Shown here piece by piece: positions 29,173 through 37,935 of a stretch of 64,000 nucleotides of DNA. Each line of letters starts with the position of its first letter. The stretch's first letter is position 1. The stretch lies in contig SVFC01000001.1 of the NCBI GenBank assembly GCA_015057035.1, positions 310,001 through 374,000 of the forward strand, written 5' to 3'. Both the position numbers and the translations under genes were made by a program. This DNA comes from Lachnospiraceae bacterium (GTDB taxonomy: Bacteria > Bacillota > Clostridia > Lachnospirales > Lachnospiraceae). The notes under the pieces were generated by a model. It did no database searches and had not been told where the DNA came from. It was given only the letters and a program-made list of their open reading frames with translations.

Positions 29173-30201
29173 TTATTTATCGTTTAACTGATTTAATACT
29201 TTGATATCTGATTCGAATAACAACTTAATGTTGTTGATGCCGTATTTGAGCATTGCTGTACGTTCAATACCGATACCAAAAGCAAATCCACTGTATTCGT
29301 TTGTGTCGATACCACAGTTTTCTAATACTTTGTTGTTTACAACACCAGCACCAAGGATTTCTATCCAGCCAGTACCTTTACAAAGCTTGCAGCCTTTTCC
29401 TCCACATTCAAAACAGCTACAGTCTACTTCTACAGAAGGTTCTGTAAATGGGAAGTATGATGGACGAAGACGTGTCTTAGTTCCTTCGCCGTAGATTTTG
29501 CGAACGAATTCATCTAACATACCCTGTAAATCACCAAGAGTAATTCCTTTATCAACAACTAAACCTTCCATCTGAGTAAACATTGGTGAATGTGTAGCAT
29601 CATCATCAGAACGGAACACTTTACCTGGTGATAAAATCTTGATTGGTGGTTGTTTTTTCTCCATTACGTGAATCTGACCAGCAGATGTCTGGGTTCTAAG
29701 CAAGAACTCTGGAGATAAGTAGAAGGTATCCTGCATATCTCTAGCTGGATGATCCTGTGGAGTATTTAAAGCTGTGAAGTTATAGTAATCTGTTTCAATT
29801 TCTGGTCCTTCAAAGATTTCAAATCCCATTCCAGCAAAAATATCAATAATCTCGTTACGAACCAATGTAATTGGATGAAGGTTACCTTCTGCTGTCTCTA
29901 CTGCAGGAAGAGAAATATCAATCTTCTCTGCTTCATATCTAGCCAAAAGTTCCTTTTCTTTCATCTTCTCATCAAGTTCTCCGATGAAACCTAATGCCCA
30001 TTCTTTCAGTTCGTTTACGCCTTTACCGTAAGCGGCCTTTTCTTCATTTGGGATATTCTTCATTTCTCTCATTAATAAACCGATTTTACCGGTTTTACCA
30101 TCTAAGAATTTCTTTCTGAATTCATAGACTTCTTTTGCAGAAGCAAGTTCTTCTGCGCCCGCAATAATTTCCTGTTTGATTGCTTCCAAGTTTGCGTTCA
30201 T
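29173..30201 (-). CDS. pheS: Phenylalanine--tRNA ligase alpha subunit
   Basis: Catalytic alpha chain of PheRS, 342 residues. An N-terminal coiled coil is followed by the class II core: [36 protein letters not shown]-like motif 1/2 ([19 protein letters not shown]), [14 protein letters not shown], and motif 3 [18 protein letters not shown]. The conserved specificity alanine-type residue could not be singled out without alignment. GGAGAAAG precedes the ATG. Transcription is controlled by the T-box leader upstream. Confidence 0.97.
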   Translation of the reverse strand: MNANLEAIKQEIIAGAEELASAKEVYEFRKKFLDGKTGKIGLLMREMKNIPNEEKAAYGKGVNELKEWALGFIGELDEKMKEKELLARYEAEKIDISLPAVETAEGNLHPITLVRNEIIDIFAGMGFEIFEGPEIETDYYNFTALNTPQDHPARDMQDTFYLSPEFLLRTQTSAGQIHVMEKKQPPIKILSPGKVFRSDDDATHSPMFTQMEGLVVDKGITLGDLQGMLDEFVRKIYGEGTKTRLRPSYFPFTEPSVEVDCSCFECGGKGCKLCKGTGWIEILGAGVVNNKVLENCGIDTNEYSGFAFGIGIERTAMLKYGINNIKLLFESDIKVLNQLNDK

Positions 30202-30265
30202 TTCTTTCTCCTCTTTCTATAGATTAGATTTTGCTTTTGTACATACCAGATTGGAATTCCAATCA

Positions 30266-30558
30266 TAAAAAAATCCCTTGTATGCACAAACATACAAGGG
30301 ACGAATAAATCCGCGATACCACCCTGTTTCCCAGCATATACTACTACTGGACAACTCATTATCTGCGTAACGTGCAGTGAAACGTCTTGAACTATTATGG
30401 GCTTCTGTTTTGAAGCACATTTTTCACCCAAGCAACTCCTGTGGGAAATTCGGTAAATAATCAGTGCTTAAGAGAACTTACAGCCGACGATTCTCTCTCT
30501 CTGAAAGATAATTATCACTTACTTAACACATTCATAGTCTTTTTCTTTTTCAAAATCT
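30266..30558 (-). promoter_or_regulatory. T-box leader of pheST
   Basis: tRNA-sensing leader. The T-box sequence AGGGTGGTATCGCGG is on the minus strand at 30311-30325. The terminator is an 11-bp stem (30274-30284 with 30291-30301) followed by seven T. Stem I lies at about 30420-30510; aligned with the leuS leader, the specifier is TTT or TTC after GAA (about 30445-30449), and both are Phe codons. The class of gene and the codon agree. Uncharged tRNA-Phe would stabilise the antiterminator. Confidence 0.93.
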
Positions 30559-30564
30559 TATGAT

Positions 30565-30593
30565 ATCTTAGCATAAGTTTTTGAAAAACTCAA
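30565..30593 (-). promoter_or_regulatory. Promoter of pheST
   Basis: Minus strand: TTGAGT (30588-30593) and TAAGAT (30565-30570), spacer 17 bp, with an extended TGC before the -10 box. It fires into the T-box leader. Confidence 0.6.
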
Positions 30594-30611
30594 GGGGGAA
30601 TTACATTCTAT

Positions 30612-31571
30612 TTAAGCAAATCTTTTTTTAGAAGCAACAACTACCATTGCTACGCCACAAAGAACTAAAACTAATGGTAAAACCATATCAAAATCACCTG
30701 TAGCAGTGATATCATCATCTTCTTCTGGATTTTCTGGTTGTTCTGGATTCTCTGGGTTAACTGGGGTTTCTGGAGTTTCAGCAACTTTTTCTACGATAGT
30801 GATTTCATCAATAGTTACAGTTGCACCATCAGCAAGCCACCAAAGTTCAACCTTTGGAGAACCATACATTTCAACAACTTCAAGTGTCCATGTTGCAGTT
30901 CCATTGCACTCTAATTCATCTGTCATATTCCAAACAGAATAATCTGGTTTCGAACAACATCCAACAACACCTTTTGCAACACCTGTAGAGCTTAATTTCA
31001 CTGTAATTACATAGTCTTTTCCATCTGTATATCCTTCACAGAACTCAGCAGGATTAATTGTAAATCCATTTTCAGCACCAGCTGCTGTAAAGGTATGAAT
31101 ACCTGTGTTTTCTTCATCATTATCATCAGAACCTGATACTACTTTTTCAACTGTAATAGATTCAATTGTTACAGAATTGCCTTCACCAAGCCACCACACC
31201 TGAATCTCAGCTCTATCTTCATGTAATTTTGTACCATTTAATACAACTGTCGTAGATGCACCGTTTCCAGACCACTCAACCTGAGTCCAGCCGCCTTCAA
31301 GCTGTGTAGCAGCACCAACACCACCACCAAAAGAGCCCGCAGCACCGTCAGAGCCAAGAACAACTGTAATTTTGTAATCTGCTCCATCAACATAATCAGA
31401 ACAGTAATCTGATAATTTGAATCCAAACTTTCCTGTTTCAGCATTTGCATCTGCAGTTGAAGTTAATGTTCCAATTGGAGCAGCTTTTACTTCTGTTGGA
31501 ATTACAACAAGTGCTCCAACAACCATCACTAATGCTAACGCAAGTGACATAATTTTTTTAATTGATTTCAT
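30612..31571 (-). CDS. Secreted protein with two jelly-roll-like repeats and C-terminal anchor
   Basis: Function unknown; 319 residues. Signal peptide at 1-30 (KKIMSLALALVMVVGALVVI, ending VKAAP). Two related repeats of ~105 residues follow; each has a DYxxGxDYxITVxL-type start and ends with a Trp-rich strand: EIQVWWLGEGNSVTIESITV and KVELWWLADGATVTIDEITI. This resembles carbohydrate-binding beta-sandwiches. A Pro/Glu linker leads to a hydrophobic tail: TATGDFDM, about 20 apolar residues, then KKRFA. The same tail occurs in the next protein. The start at 31571 follows GGGAGG; an earlier ATG lacks it. Confidence 0.75.
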   Translation of the reverse strand: MKSIKKIMSLALALVMVVGALVVIPTEVKAAPIGTLTSTADANAETGKFGFKLSDYCSDYVDGADYKITVVLGSDGAAGSFGGGVGAATQLEGGWTQVEWSGNGASTTVVLNGTKLHEDRAEIQVWWLGEGNSVTIESITVEKVVSGSDDNDEENTGIHTFTAAGAENGFTINPAEFCEGYTDGKDYVITVKLSSTGVAKGVVGCCSKPDYSVWNMTDELECNGTATWTLEVVEMYGSPKVELWWLADGATVTIDEITIVEKVAETPETPVNPENPEQPENPEEDDDITATGDFDMVLPLVLVLCGVAMVVVASKKRFA

Positions 31572-31683
31572 CCTTTTTTCCTCCCGAAATATAATCATTT
31601 ATTATTTCTGTATCTATTTTATCATCGTTCATAATAAAGTTAAACTACAATTCAGGTAAATAAAATGCAATCTAGGTAATTGC

Positions 31684-31715
31684 AAAAAAATCGGTGGAAA
31701 TTCTTCCACCGATTT
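31684..31715 (-). terminator. Terminator of the starch-binding protein gene
   Basis: 12-bp stem (31688-31699 with 31704-31715) with a 4-nt loop, followed by seven T on the minus strand. Confidence 0.85.
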
Positions 31716-31743
31716 CTATATACATTATGTATTTAATATGCGA

Positions 31744-33387
31744 TTAAGCAAATCTCTTTTTGCTAACAACACCAACAGATACTAATGCACATCCTGCAAG
31801 GAGAAGCATTAATACTGCTGTCATATCGAAATCACCTGTAGCTGCGATTGAAATGTATTCAGATACTTTATCAGCATTGGTAATTGAATCATATGTTGTC
31901 ATATCCTGTTCACTTGTTACGATTGTGAATGAAGATACACCAGCTGGAATTGTAACTTTAATGTTAGAACCATTCTGAGCAAAACTTGTTTCAACAGATT
32001 TTAATCCAATATTAACATCCCAAGAGTTGTTAAATGCAATCTTATATTCGATTTCAACAGGAGCTGTTGTTTTGTCAAATGTAAGAACGAATTTATAAAC
32101 ACCATTTCCAAGGTATTCCATGTTGTTTGCTTTGTTCTGAACATCCCATTCTGTAGCGATGTTACAGTTTGTTAAACCTGAGAAATTACCAACAACGATT
32201 GCAGATTCATATTTCTGTTCGTATTTTGGAGCTTCTGGTTTTTCTGATGGTTTTTCTGATTCACTTGGTTCTTCACTTGGATCTTCAGACTCGCTTGGTT
32301 CTTCACTTGGATCTTCAGATTCGCTTGGATTTTCTGAGCCACTTGGTTCTTCTGATTCACTTGGATCTTCTGATTCGCTTGGCTGTGGAGCTTCTGTTAC
32401 CCATCCTTCTGGAGCTGTTGTAGATGGTGTAAAGTTAGTACCAGACATTGTTACCCAAATTTCACCAGCTGAAACGTATTTCCAGTCTGCCGTCTGCTCA
32501 GAGCCATTATTAAGGATAAGGTTTGCAGCCTGAGTAAGTGTTGTAGTAATTGTATACCAACCATCATTTAACTCATCTGTAGAAACCGCTTTACCTGGCC
32601 ATCCACCGAGGTCTGCTCCATCCCAACCATAAAGGTTAAGTTTTGTCCAAGATGTTTTTACATGCAACGTAAGTTCACCGGCACCTGCAGCCATAAGTGT
32701 AGACCACTGTGTTTCAGCTGCTGTTAATGTTGCATAGTTAGTAATATCAGAAACATTTCCTTTATATGAGTTAAATGCATTTCTAGCTGCTTCAATTCTA
32801 ACTTTAACTCCATCATCTAATTCTACTGTGCCAATCTTTCCGATTTCTGCAATAACTTCTGCAGCTGTAATTGCTGTTGGATCAACTGTTGAAGCTGGAA
32901 TTTCAGCCCAAGTTGTAGAACCACTTACATTTACCGAAAAATAAAGTACATCATTGTTTTTGTATGCATTTACGTTGTCAGCTTTTGTATCCCATAATGG
33001 GAATTTTACAGCTTCAATCATATTGCCTGATGAATCAAGGAATAAAAACTGAATTGTAGCACCCTTACTTGAATCATTAACAGCATCAATAACACCTGTT
33101 AATTTCATTCTATAAATATTAGCTGAATTGTCTTTTGCAAAACTATACATATCACGTCCCCAGCCAACTGGGTCTGTTTCCTTTGTTCCATCTGGTACTA
33201 ATCCAGCACCATTCCAATCAAAGTCAAGCAAAACTTTTGCTACGCGAGTTTCTGTGTCTGCAAGAACAATTACAAACTCAGTTTCTTTATCAGCAGCTTT
33301 TGCTGATGTAACAGGAACCACGATAGCTGTGATTGCCATTGCAAGTACTAACATAGAAGCTAATACTTTTAAAATGTTTTTCTTCAT
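31744..33387 (-). CDS. Cell-surface starch-binding protein (CBM26-like, X25-like)
   Basis: Non-catalytic, exported polysaccharide-binding protein, 547 residues. Order: signal peptide (1-32), an unknown beta domain (~35-165), a FIVAR-like helical repeat (~175-235: IEAARNAFNSY...TLTAAE), a CBM26-like module (~237-325: LNLYGWDGADLGGWPG, NNGSEQTADW), a Pro/Ser/Glu linker made of PSESED repeats (~335-388), and an amylopullulanase X25-like domain (~392-500: IVVGNFSGLTNC, KIAFNNSWDVNIG). The tail is AATGDFDM plus a hydrophobic helix and KKRFA, as in the neighbour. The start at 33387 follows GGGAGGG. It probably holds starch near the cell for amylases not in the window. Confidence 0.8.
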   Translation of the reverse strand: MKKNILKVLASMLVLAMAITAIVVPVTSAKAADKETEFVIVLADTETRVAKVLLDFDWNGAGLVPDGTKETDPVGWGRDMYSFAKDNSANIYRMKLTGVIDAVNDSSKGATIQFLFLDSSGNMIEAVKFPLWDTKADNVNAYKNNDVLYFSVNVSGSTTWAEIPASTVDPTAITAAEVIAEIGKIGTVELDDGVKVRIEAARNAFNSYKGNVSDITNYATLTAAETQWSTLMAAGAGELTLHVKTSWTKLNLYGWDGADLGGWPGKAVSTDELNDGWYTITTTLTQAANLILNNGSEQTADWKYVSAGEIWVTMSGTNFTPSTTAPEGWVTEAPQPSESEDPSESEEPSGSENPSESEDPSEEPSESEDPSEEPSESEKPSEKPEAPKYEQKYESAIVVGNFSGLTNCNIATEWDVQNKANNMEYLGNGVYKFVLTFDKTTAPVEIEYKIAFNNSWDVNIGLKSVETSFAQNGSNIKVTIPAGVSSFTIVTSEQDMTTYDSITNADKVSEYISIAATGDFDMTAVLMLLLAGCALVSVGVVSKKRFA

Positions 33388-33521
33388 TTCTTTCCCTCCC
33401 TGTGTTCCCCTTTTTGAAAACACATTTTTCCTTTTATTTTTACTTCTTCATTATAGCGCAACCGGTCACGAAAATAAACGAAAAAATGTTTCGAAAAGTT
33501 ACTAAAAATTACCATCTTTTT

Positions 33522-35096
33522 TTATACACTTTTCACAACAACAGAGTTAAAATAGTGCTCAATTATGTCTTTATATCCAATTCCTTCTTCTGCCATTTTA
33601 TTGGCTCCATATTGGCTCATTCCTATGCCGTGCCCGAAGCCCCTTCCCTCAAGCACAATCATATTATCTTTTACATCAATAACAGTAAATGAAGCGCTAG
33701 GAATCATGGACAAATCTGTACGTATTTTACCGTTATTAAGAACTGTCTCCTGAAGATATACACCTAATGCTTTACGAATATCATTTTCGTTAGTTAAAAC
33801 TATTGTTTCATCAACATATTTTATTTCAAGCTTTGTTACATAATTAGATTCATTTCTTTCTAGAACACGCACTTCTCGTATGTCGCTCCTATCTATATAT
33901 GCATTCCATTTGTAAAATGGCGAATTCGTATCCTCGGAGATTCGAACACCGATATATTCTGGAGTCTCACTTCCCCATACGGACATATTGTTTGTTTTCC
34001 CTGCACTGGTAGAAAAATAATAACAAGCAATCAAATTACCTGCACATGTTATTACCTCCCCTTTTGTTGCATCAACTGCAGCATCGGTTTCCTCATATCT
34101 TCCAGCTGCATGATATACCTGAAACGAAGTACTATCATCTAGATTTGCCCCATATTTTGCATAAGATTGGTTTCTCATATGTGCATACGCAAATGTTCTG
34201 GCACAAACTGCCTGAGCCTTTAAAGCCTCCTCGTGAAAATATTTTGGCATTTCTGATGGAAGAACATATTTTACATAAGTTTCTATTGGAAGTGTATTAA
34301 TCAAAACAAGTCCTTTTTCCTCCATGAGAATACGAAATTCCCCTTCATATGCCGCCCCTAACGCATTTCCTTTTTCATCACACAAGTACATTCCATCCTT
34401 ATCTGACACAGAATGCTCCGTTGTTCCTTCCTCTTTTAGTTTCTTTTTTACATCAATCAATATATTATCCGATTTTTTCTTAATATAAATATTATCATAG
34501 AAAATGGAACTTCCATTTTTAATAATCACACGTATATCTGATGGCAGAGATTCTTCTATTATGACAGAACAAACTTGTCCTTTTTCCATTACACATTTAA
34601 TAATGGATGTACCAATGATCATATCGTTCCAATTAGACTGTTCTACAACCTCTTCCGAGATTTTATATACAGGAATCCCTTGACTCTTATTTAAGTTTTT
34701 AAGTTCATCTCCTGACACCTGTACTGTTGTATCATCATAAGAACACAGTGTTCCCGTTGTAAAATTTGGCTTGATTCTTACTTTACTGATTTTTTCTCCA
34801 TCTATAACAATATCCGCCACACCTATATACTCTTCATTTAACTTTCCTGGAATCACATATGTCACATTATCGTATAAGAATTTAATTTCTCCGTTTTCAC
34901 AAGAATGGATGTACACATTCTTTAATTCTACCTCTTTTCCCGTTTGCATTGATTCTTCAAAAAACCAATATTTACTCTCTTTCCCATCTGCATCATCAAT
35001 GAGTCCTGTAATAATGATTGCTGTTAACCCAAGAGAGAAAACAACAATAAGCAGCATAAGATAAAGTAATTTCTTACCATTCCATCTTTCCTTCAT
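33522..35096 (-). CDS. SpoIID/LytB-domain protein
   Basis: SpoIID-family lytic transglycosylase-like protein, 524 residues, with one N-terminal transmembrane anchor (about 9-30). The C-terminal half is the SpoIID domain: LINTLPIETYVKYVLPSEMP, EALKAQAVCARTFAYAHM, YYFSTSAGKTNNMSVWG, and the signature RGFGHGIGMSQYGANKMAEE near the end. The first ~260 residues are unlike SpoIID and may be wall-binding. In this family some members act in sporulation engulfment and others (LytB-like) in wall turnover. No close promoter is seen; the nearest lies before the ~325-nt RNA upstream, so read-through may be required. Confidence 0.85.
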   Translation of the reverse strand: MKERWNGKKLLYLMLLIVVFSLGLTAIIITGLIDDADGKESKYWFFEESMQTGKEVELKNVYIHSCENGEIKFLYDNVTYVIPGKLNEEYIGVADIVIDGEKISKVRIKPNFTTGTLCSYDDTTVQVSGDELKNLNKSQGIPVYKISEEVVEQSNWNDMIIGTSIIKCVMEKGQVCSVIIEESLPSDIRVIIKNGSSIFYDNIYIKKKSDNILIDVKKKLKEEGTTEHSVSDKDGMYLCDEKGNALGAAYEGEFRILMEEKGLVLINTLPIETYVKYVLPSEMPKYFHEEALKAQAVCARTFAYAHMRNQSYAKYGANLDDSTSFQVYHAAGRYEETDAAVDATKGEVITCAGNLIACYYFSTSAGKTNNMSVWGSETPEYIGVRISEDTNSPFYKWNAYIDRSDIREVRVLERNESNYVTKLEIKYVDETIVLTNENDIRKALGVYLQETVLNNGKIRTDLSMIPSASFTVIDVKDNMIVLEGRGFGHGIGMSQYGANKMAEEGIGYKDIIEHYFNSVVVKSV

Positions 35097-35144
35097 ATTC
35101 TTACCTATTCTTTCTATTTATTCTTCAAAAACCTTATACAACGT

Positions 35145-35179
35145 AAAAAAGAAGCTGCTCTAGCTAGAGCAGCTTCTTT
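35145..35179 (-). terminator. Terminator of the 35-kb structured RNA
   Basis: 14-bp perfect stem (35148-35161 with 35166-35179) around AGCT, with six T following on the minus strand. It lies 49 bp upstream of the SpoIID-like start and has a T-rich plus-strand side as well. Confidence 0.88.
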
Positions 35180-35389
35180 ATCTTTTGTTCTTTATGTAAC
35201 CCGAAATGCCGGTTCCTACAATTTAGACGCCTAGCTATATGCTAGGTGGGTAACCGCAGTCTACTTTCTGCCTTCCACTGATACGAGGCGGCCTGACATC
35301 TGGTAGCTCATATAGGAATCCCATTCAAAGTGATGTAGGTTCTAAATATATAGGATTGTCGCACATTCCAGGCAATTTTATCTGGTGTA

Positions 35390-35441
35390 CTTATGTAAGG
35401 ATTATCTTATGTAGGTCTTCTTAGGTAAGTCTTCTTATGTA
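35390..35441 (-). repeat. Four UACAUAA-type repeats in the RNA
   Basis: Plus-strand heptamers TTATGTA at 35391, 35407 and 35435, and TTAGGTA at 35421. Start spacings are 16, 14 and 14 bp; the units are separated by GTCTTC- or GATTATC-like sequence. A fifth TTATGTA is at 35192. Confidence 0.8.
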
Positions 35442-35476
35442 ACTTATAAAAACCCACTCCTCATTTGTGTGCTTTC

Positions 35477-35505
35477 ATTATACTTTAGTATATCATTTTA
35501 TTCAA
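35477..35505 (-). promoter_or_regulatory. Strong promoter of the 35-kb RNA
   Basis: Minus strand: TTGAAT (35500-35505) and consensus TATAAT (35477-35482), spacer exactly 17 bp. Predicted transcription start about 35470. Confidence 0.75.
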
Positions 35506-35547
35506 TAAGAAATTCTATAATTCTGATAGCAAAATTTTTCCTACAAC

Positions 35548-35583
35548 AACAAAACACGCCGGACAAATCTCTTCATCCGGCGT
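35548..35583 (-). terminator. Terminator of pckA
   Basis: 8-bp GC-rich stem ACGCCGGA/TCCGGCGT (35556-35563 with 35576-35583), a 12-nt loop, and GTTTTGTTGTT after it on the minus strand. Confidence 0.75.
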
Positions 35584-35607
35584 ATCACGTTTTTTAATTG
35601 TGTTCAA

Positions 35608-37332
35608 TTATAAAGAAGCGATTTCGTCAACTAACTTCTGAATTGCTGCTAATGCTTCATCTGGAAGTTTATCATAGCCTTCTTTCTTAACAGCGAAATC
35701 TTTAACTGCGTTAAGACGGCTTTCCATAGCAGCTTTTAACTGTGCTACGTAATCAGCGTCTTTTAAGTCTGGTGTGAAATCTGCTGTCTTGCCTGACCAG
35801 TCATACATGATTTCTAAATCACCGAATGGTCCCCACTGTTCAAAGTTTGCTTTTTCTTCAACGATTGTTTCAAGGATTCCTAATGTATCTGCTGGTTTAC
35901 ATTTTGTTCCCATGAAATCACCTGTGTTAACGATATAGCAATCTACGTTCTTTTCTTCTACTAACTTTTTGAACTTCTCATAGTCGTTAACTAATGGATA
36001 TGTTCTGAATGGGTTAGCATATGGAACGAATCTTAATGCGTTAAGGTCTGTACCTGCAGCAACACGTTCTGCTGTAGAAGTCTTTGTTGCAAGAGTTGCA
36101 CCCATAACTGATGCTAATGCAGAACCTTTTACTTTAAGTACTGGTGGAAGTACAGGGTCTTTCATAATCCAGAAGATTGCATTAACAGGAGCATCAATCT
36201 TGTCTACACGGTTTGGAGACCAGAGTTTAGACTTGATTGCACGTCCGTTACCATTACGGATATCTTCTGTTACTAACTGAATCTTGCCTTCGCTGTCCAT
36301 TGTACATGAGCAGTTCTGAGCTGTTAATAAATATTCATTATCTGGACATCCTGTTGGATAGTCAGATGTTTTATCAAAGTATGTTGGCTCTAAAGCGATA
36401 GATGCACATGTATCTGTGTTGATAATGAAAGCATCATCATGAAGAACTTTAATTCCACCGAAAGCGTCGTATTTGCCGCCGTGTTTTGCATGTGTAAGTG
36501 TTGATTTACCAGATCCTGATAATCCGTATACAGATGCAACAAACTTCTTGCCACCTTCAAGTGAGTATTCTTTCTGTCCGCCGTGGCATGATGCATAACC
36601 ATTTCTGTTTGCAAGAGCCCAAGCCATTGTAAGAGTACCCTTCTTGTGTTCACCAAAGTATCTCATACCAAGGATACATGCACAGTTTGCATTAGTATCG
36701 AAGTAGCAAAGTGTAAGAGGATCACTTAAGCAGCTGTAATCAACGTCTGGAGCTTCGTGTGGTGCCCACTGTGGATCTGAGAAGATGTAAACGTCTGGTT
36801 CATTTCCATCGCCGATTAATTTAGAGTTCTTATACATTTTTACATAGTCATCAGACATATACTGGAAGTTTAACATCCAGTTGTAAAGAATGTTTTCTTC
36901 TCCTTCTGGAATAAGAAGGTGAGCCTTTACCATGAATTCTGGATCAAGTCCGATATAACATTCTGCGTGGTAAAGTGTTTTCCAACGAGATTCATATACG
37001 GCATCCATAACAACTTTATCTAATTTAACTTCATCAACTCCTGGTTCGCCTTTGATACGACGAGCAGCTGCGTAACGTCCTGTTACAGCTCCATCGTTGA
37101 ATAATAATACTTTTGCGTCTTTTTCAAGACCAAATGTATCACCATCTTTGATTGGCATGTCTGTCACAACAGTTCCTGGAGAGTTTTTCGCTAATTCATA
37201 AGCTTCTTTTAATGTGTTTACTTTGACTACGTTGTTTCCGTAGAAAGCAGCTTCGATGATGGAACGTGTTTTAGAAAAACCAACTTTTCCTGCACCGATT
37301 TCATTGAGCGGATAATACGCTTTTGTTGCCAT
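35608..37332 (-). CDS. pckA: Phosphoenolpyruvate carboxykinase (ATP)
   Basis: ATP-type PEPCK, interconverting oxaloacetate and PEP; in gut fermenters it often runs toward oxaloacetate to fix CO2 and form ATP. 574 residues, a little longer than most. The P-loop GLSGSGKSTLTHAKHGG lies near residue 277, with LHDDAFIINTDT (metal site) close by, and ILGMRYFGEHKKGTLTMAW before it. The region RVAAGTDLNALRFVPYANPF is typical of the C-terminal domain. A strong promoter and terminator make it monocistronic. Confidence 0.95.
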   Translation of the reverse strand: MATKAYYPLNEIGAGKVGFSKTRSIIEAAFYGNNVVKVNTLKEAYELAKNSPGTVVTDMPIKDGDTFGLEKDAKVLLFNDGAVTGRYAAARRIKGEPGVDEVKLDKVVMDAVYESRWKTLYHAECYIGLDPEFMVKAHLLIPEGEENILYNWMLNFQYMSDDYVKMYKNSKLIGDGNEPDVYIFSDPQWAPHEAPDVDYSCLSDPLTLCYFDTNANCACILGMRYFGEHKKGTLTMAWALANRNGYASCHGGQKEYSLEGGKKFVASVYGLSGSGKSTLTHAKHGGKYDAFGGIKVLHDDAFIINTDTCASIALEPTYFDKTSDYPTGCPDNEYLLTAQNCSCTMDSEGKIQLVTEDIRNGNGRAIKSKLWSPNRVDKIDAPVNAIFWIMKDPVLPPVLKVKGSALASVMGATLATKTSTAERVAAGTDLNALRFVPYANPFRTYPLVNDYEKFKKLVEEKNVDCYIVNTGDFMGTKCKPADTLGILETIVEEKANFEQWGPFGDLEIMYDWSGKTADFTPDLKDADYVAQLKAAMESRLNAVKDFAVKKEGYDKLPDEALAAIQKLVDEIASL

Positions 37333-37393
37333 AGGTTAAGTCCTCCTTGTTTATAAAAAAGTTTAATTTTAAACCAACTTTTCCGTCTATTAT

Positions 37394-37421
37394 ATCATAC
37401 ACCACGTCAAACTTTTGTCAA
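37394..37421 (-). promoter_or_regulatory. Promoter of pckA
   Basis: Minus strand: TTGACA (37416-37421) and TATGAT (37394-37399), spacer 16 bp; a TATAAT lies 5 bp further on. Confidence 0.6.
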
Positions 37422-37439
37422 TCGAAATTTTCCTAAAAT

Positions 37440-37784
37440 TTAACAATATTTCACTCTTCCGTCTGTCAATTGCTTGTAATAGATTACGAATGCTATCGCC
37501 AATACTCCAACAATCACATAATATACATTTCCAAATGAATAAAGCACCTCATGTATTGCCATAAGCACACTGCAAATCATCATTATGATTGAAAACACAA
37601 ACTGACGAATCCACAAAAAGTCTGCCAGTGCAACTTCATCTTTGCAATTCTTAAGTGTCTCTTCTGCAATAACAAACTTATCAACCTTTTTCGTAGTTTT
37701 CATTCGCAGAGACAGATAACAAAAATATGCTCCAGCTACAAAAATCACCAAATCTATAATAAACATTGTGTTTATCGAATCCAT
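37440..37784 (-). CDS. Small membrane protein, three helices
   Basis: Not recognised. 114 residues with three predicted transmembrane segments: about 5-25 (MFIIDLVIFVAGAYFCYLSL), 62-80 (FVFSIIMMICSVLMAIHEVL), and 86-102 (VYYVIVGVLAIAFVIYY). A Lys-rich cytoplasmic loop separates the first two. It is divergent from the CheY-like gene and lies upstream of pckA on the same strand, but the pckA promoter lies between them, at its end. Confidence 0.7.
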   Translation of the reverse strand: MDSINTMFIIDLVIFVAGAYFCYLSLRMKTTKKVDKFVIAEETLKNCKDEVALADFLWIRQFVFSIIMMICSVLMAIHEVLYSFGNVYYVIVGVLAIAFVIYYKQLTDGRVKYC

Positions 37785-37871
37785 TGGACCGCACCTGCCT
37801 TTTATTTTATAAAGTCATTATATCATAACTTTAAAAGGAAAACACCATTTTATATTTTTTTAATGTTATCG

Positions 37872-37900
37872 TTGCTTTACCCTATTTTTGGGTGTAAAAT
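37872..37900 (+). promoter_or_regulatory. Probable promoter of the CheY-like gene
   Basis: Plus strand: TTGCTT (37872-37877) and TAAAAT (37895-37900), spacer 17 bp; 35 bp before the ATG. Confidence 0.45.
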
Positions 37901-37935
37901 GAACATATACTTTTAGGAAAAGGAGTCGTTATATA

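Larger units (their letters stand above)
35145..35471 (-). ncRNA. Unassigned structured RNA, ~325 nt
   Basis: A non-coding stretch between a near-consensus promoter (35477-35505) and a strong terminator (35145-35179), in front of a SpoIID-like gene. No frame of useful length is present. In RNA sense, the 5' part carries UACAUAA/UACCUAA four times at 14-16-nt spacing, with a fifth copy near the 3' end. The 3' part has hairpins, such as CCTAGC-ATATA-GCTAGG. Two candidate long-range pairings (ATTTAGA with TCTAAAT, and CCTACA with TGTAGG) are in crossed order, implying a pseudoknot or alternative folds. It does not show the motifs of T-box, tmRNA, RNase P, or known riboswitches I looked for. It is either a free sRNA or a regulatory leader. 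Confidence 0.6.

Noticed and set aside
30198-30431. Two short minus-strand frames across the pheS leader
   Set aside because: They run through the T-box terminator and T-box sequence; the RNA structure explains the region.
32159-32533. Ser/Gly-rich plus-strand frame in the starch-binding gene
   Set aside because: Antisense of the PSESED repeat coding; low complexity and no start signal.
33925-33955. GATTCGAAC-type T-loop motif suggesting a minus-strand tRNA
   Set aside because: Part of the SpoIID coding sequence; no acceptor stem or anticodon arm around it.
35145-35471. 6S RNA, tmRNA, RNase P RNA or T-box as identity of the 35-kb RNA
   Set aside because: Hallmark sequences of these RNAs (for example the tmRNA 3' T-loop, the RNase P GAGGAAAGUC block, and GTGGTACCGCG) are not present. 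6S cannot be excluded without a covariance search.
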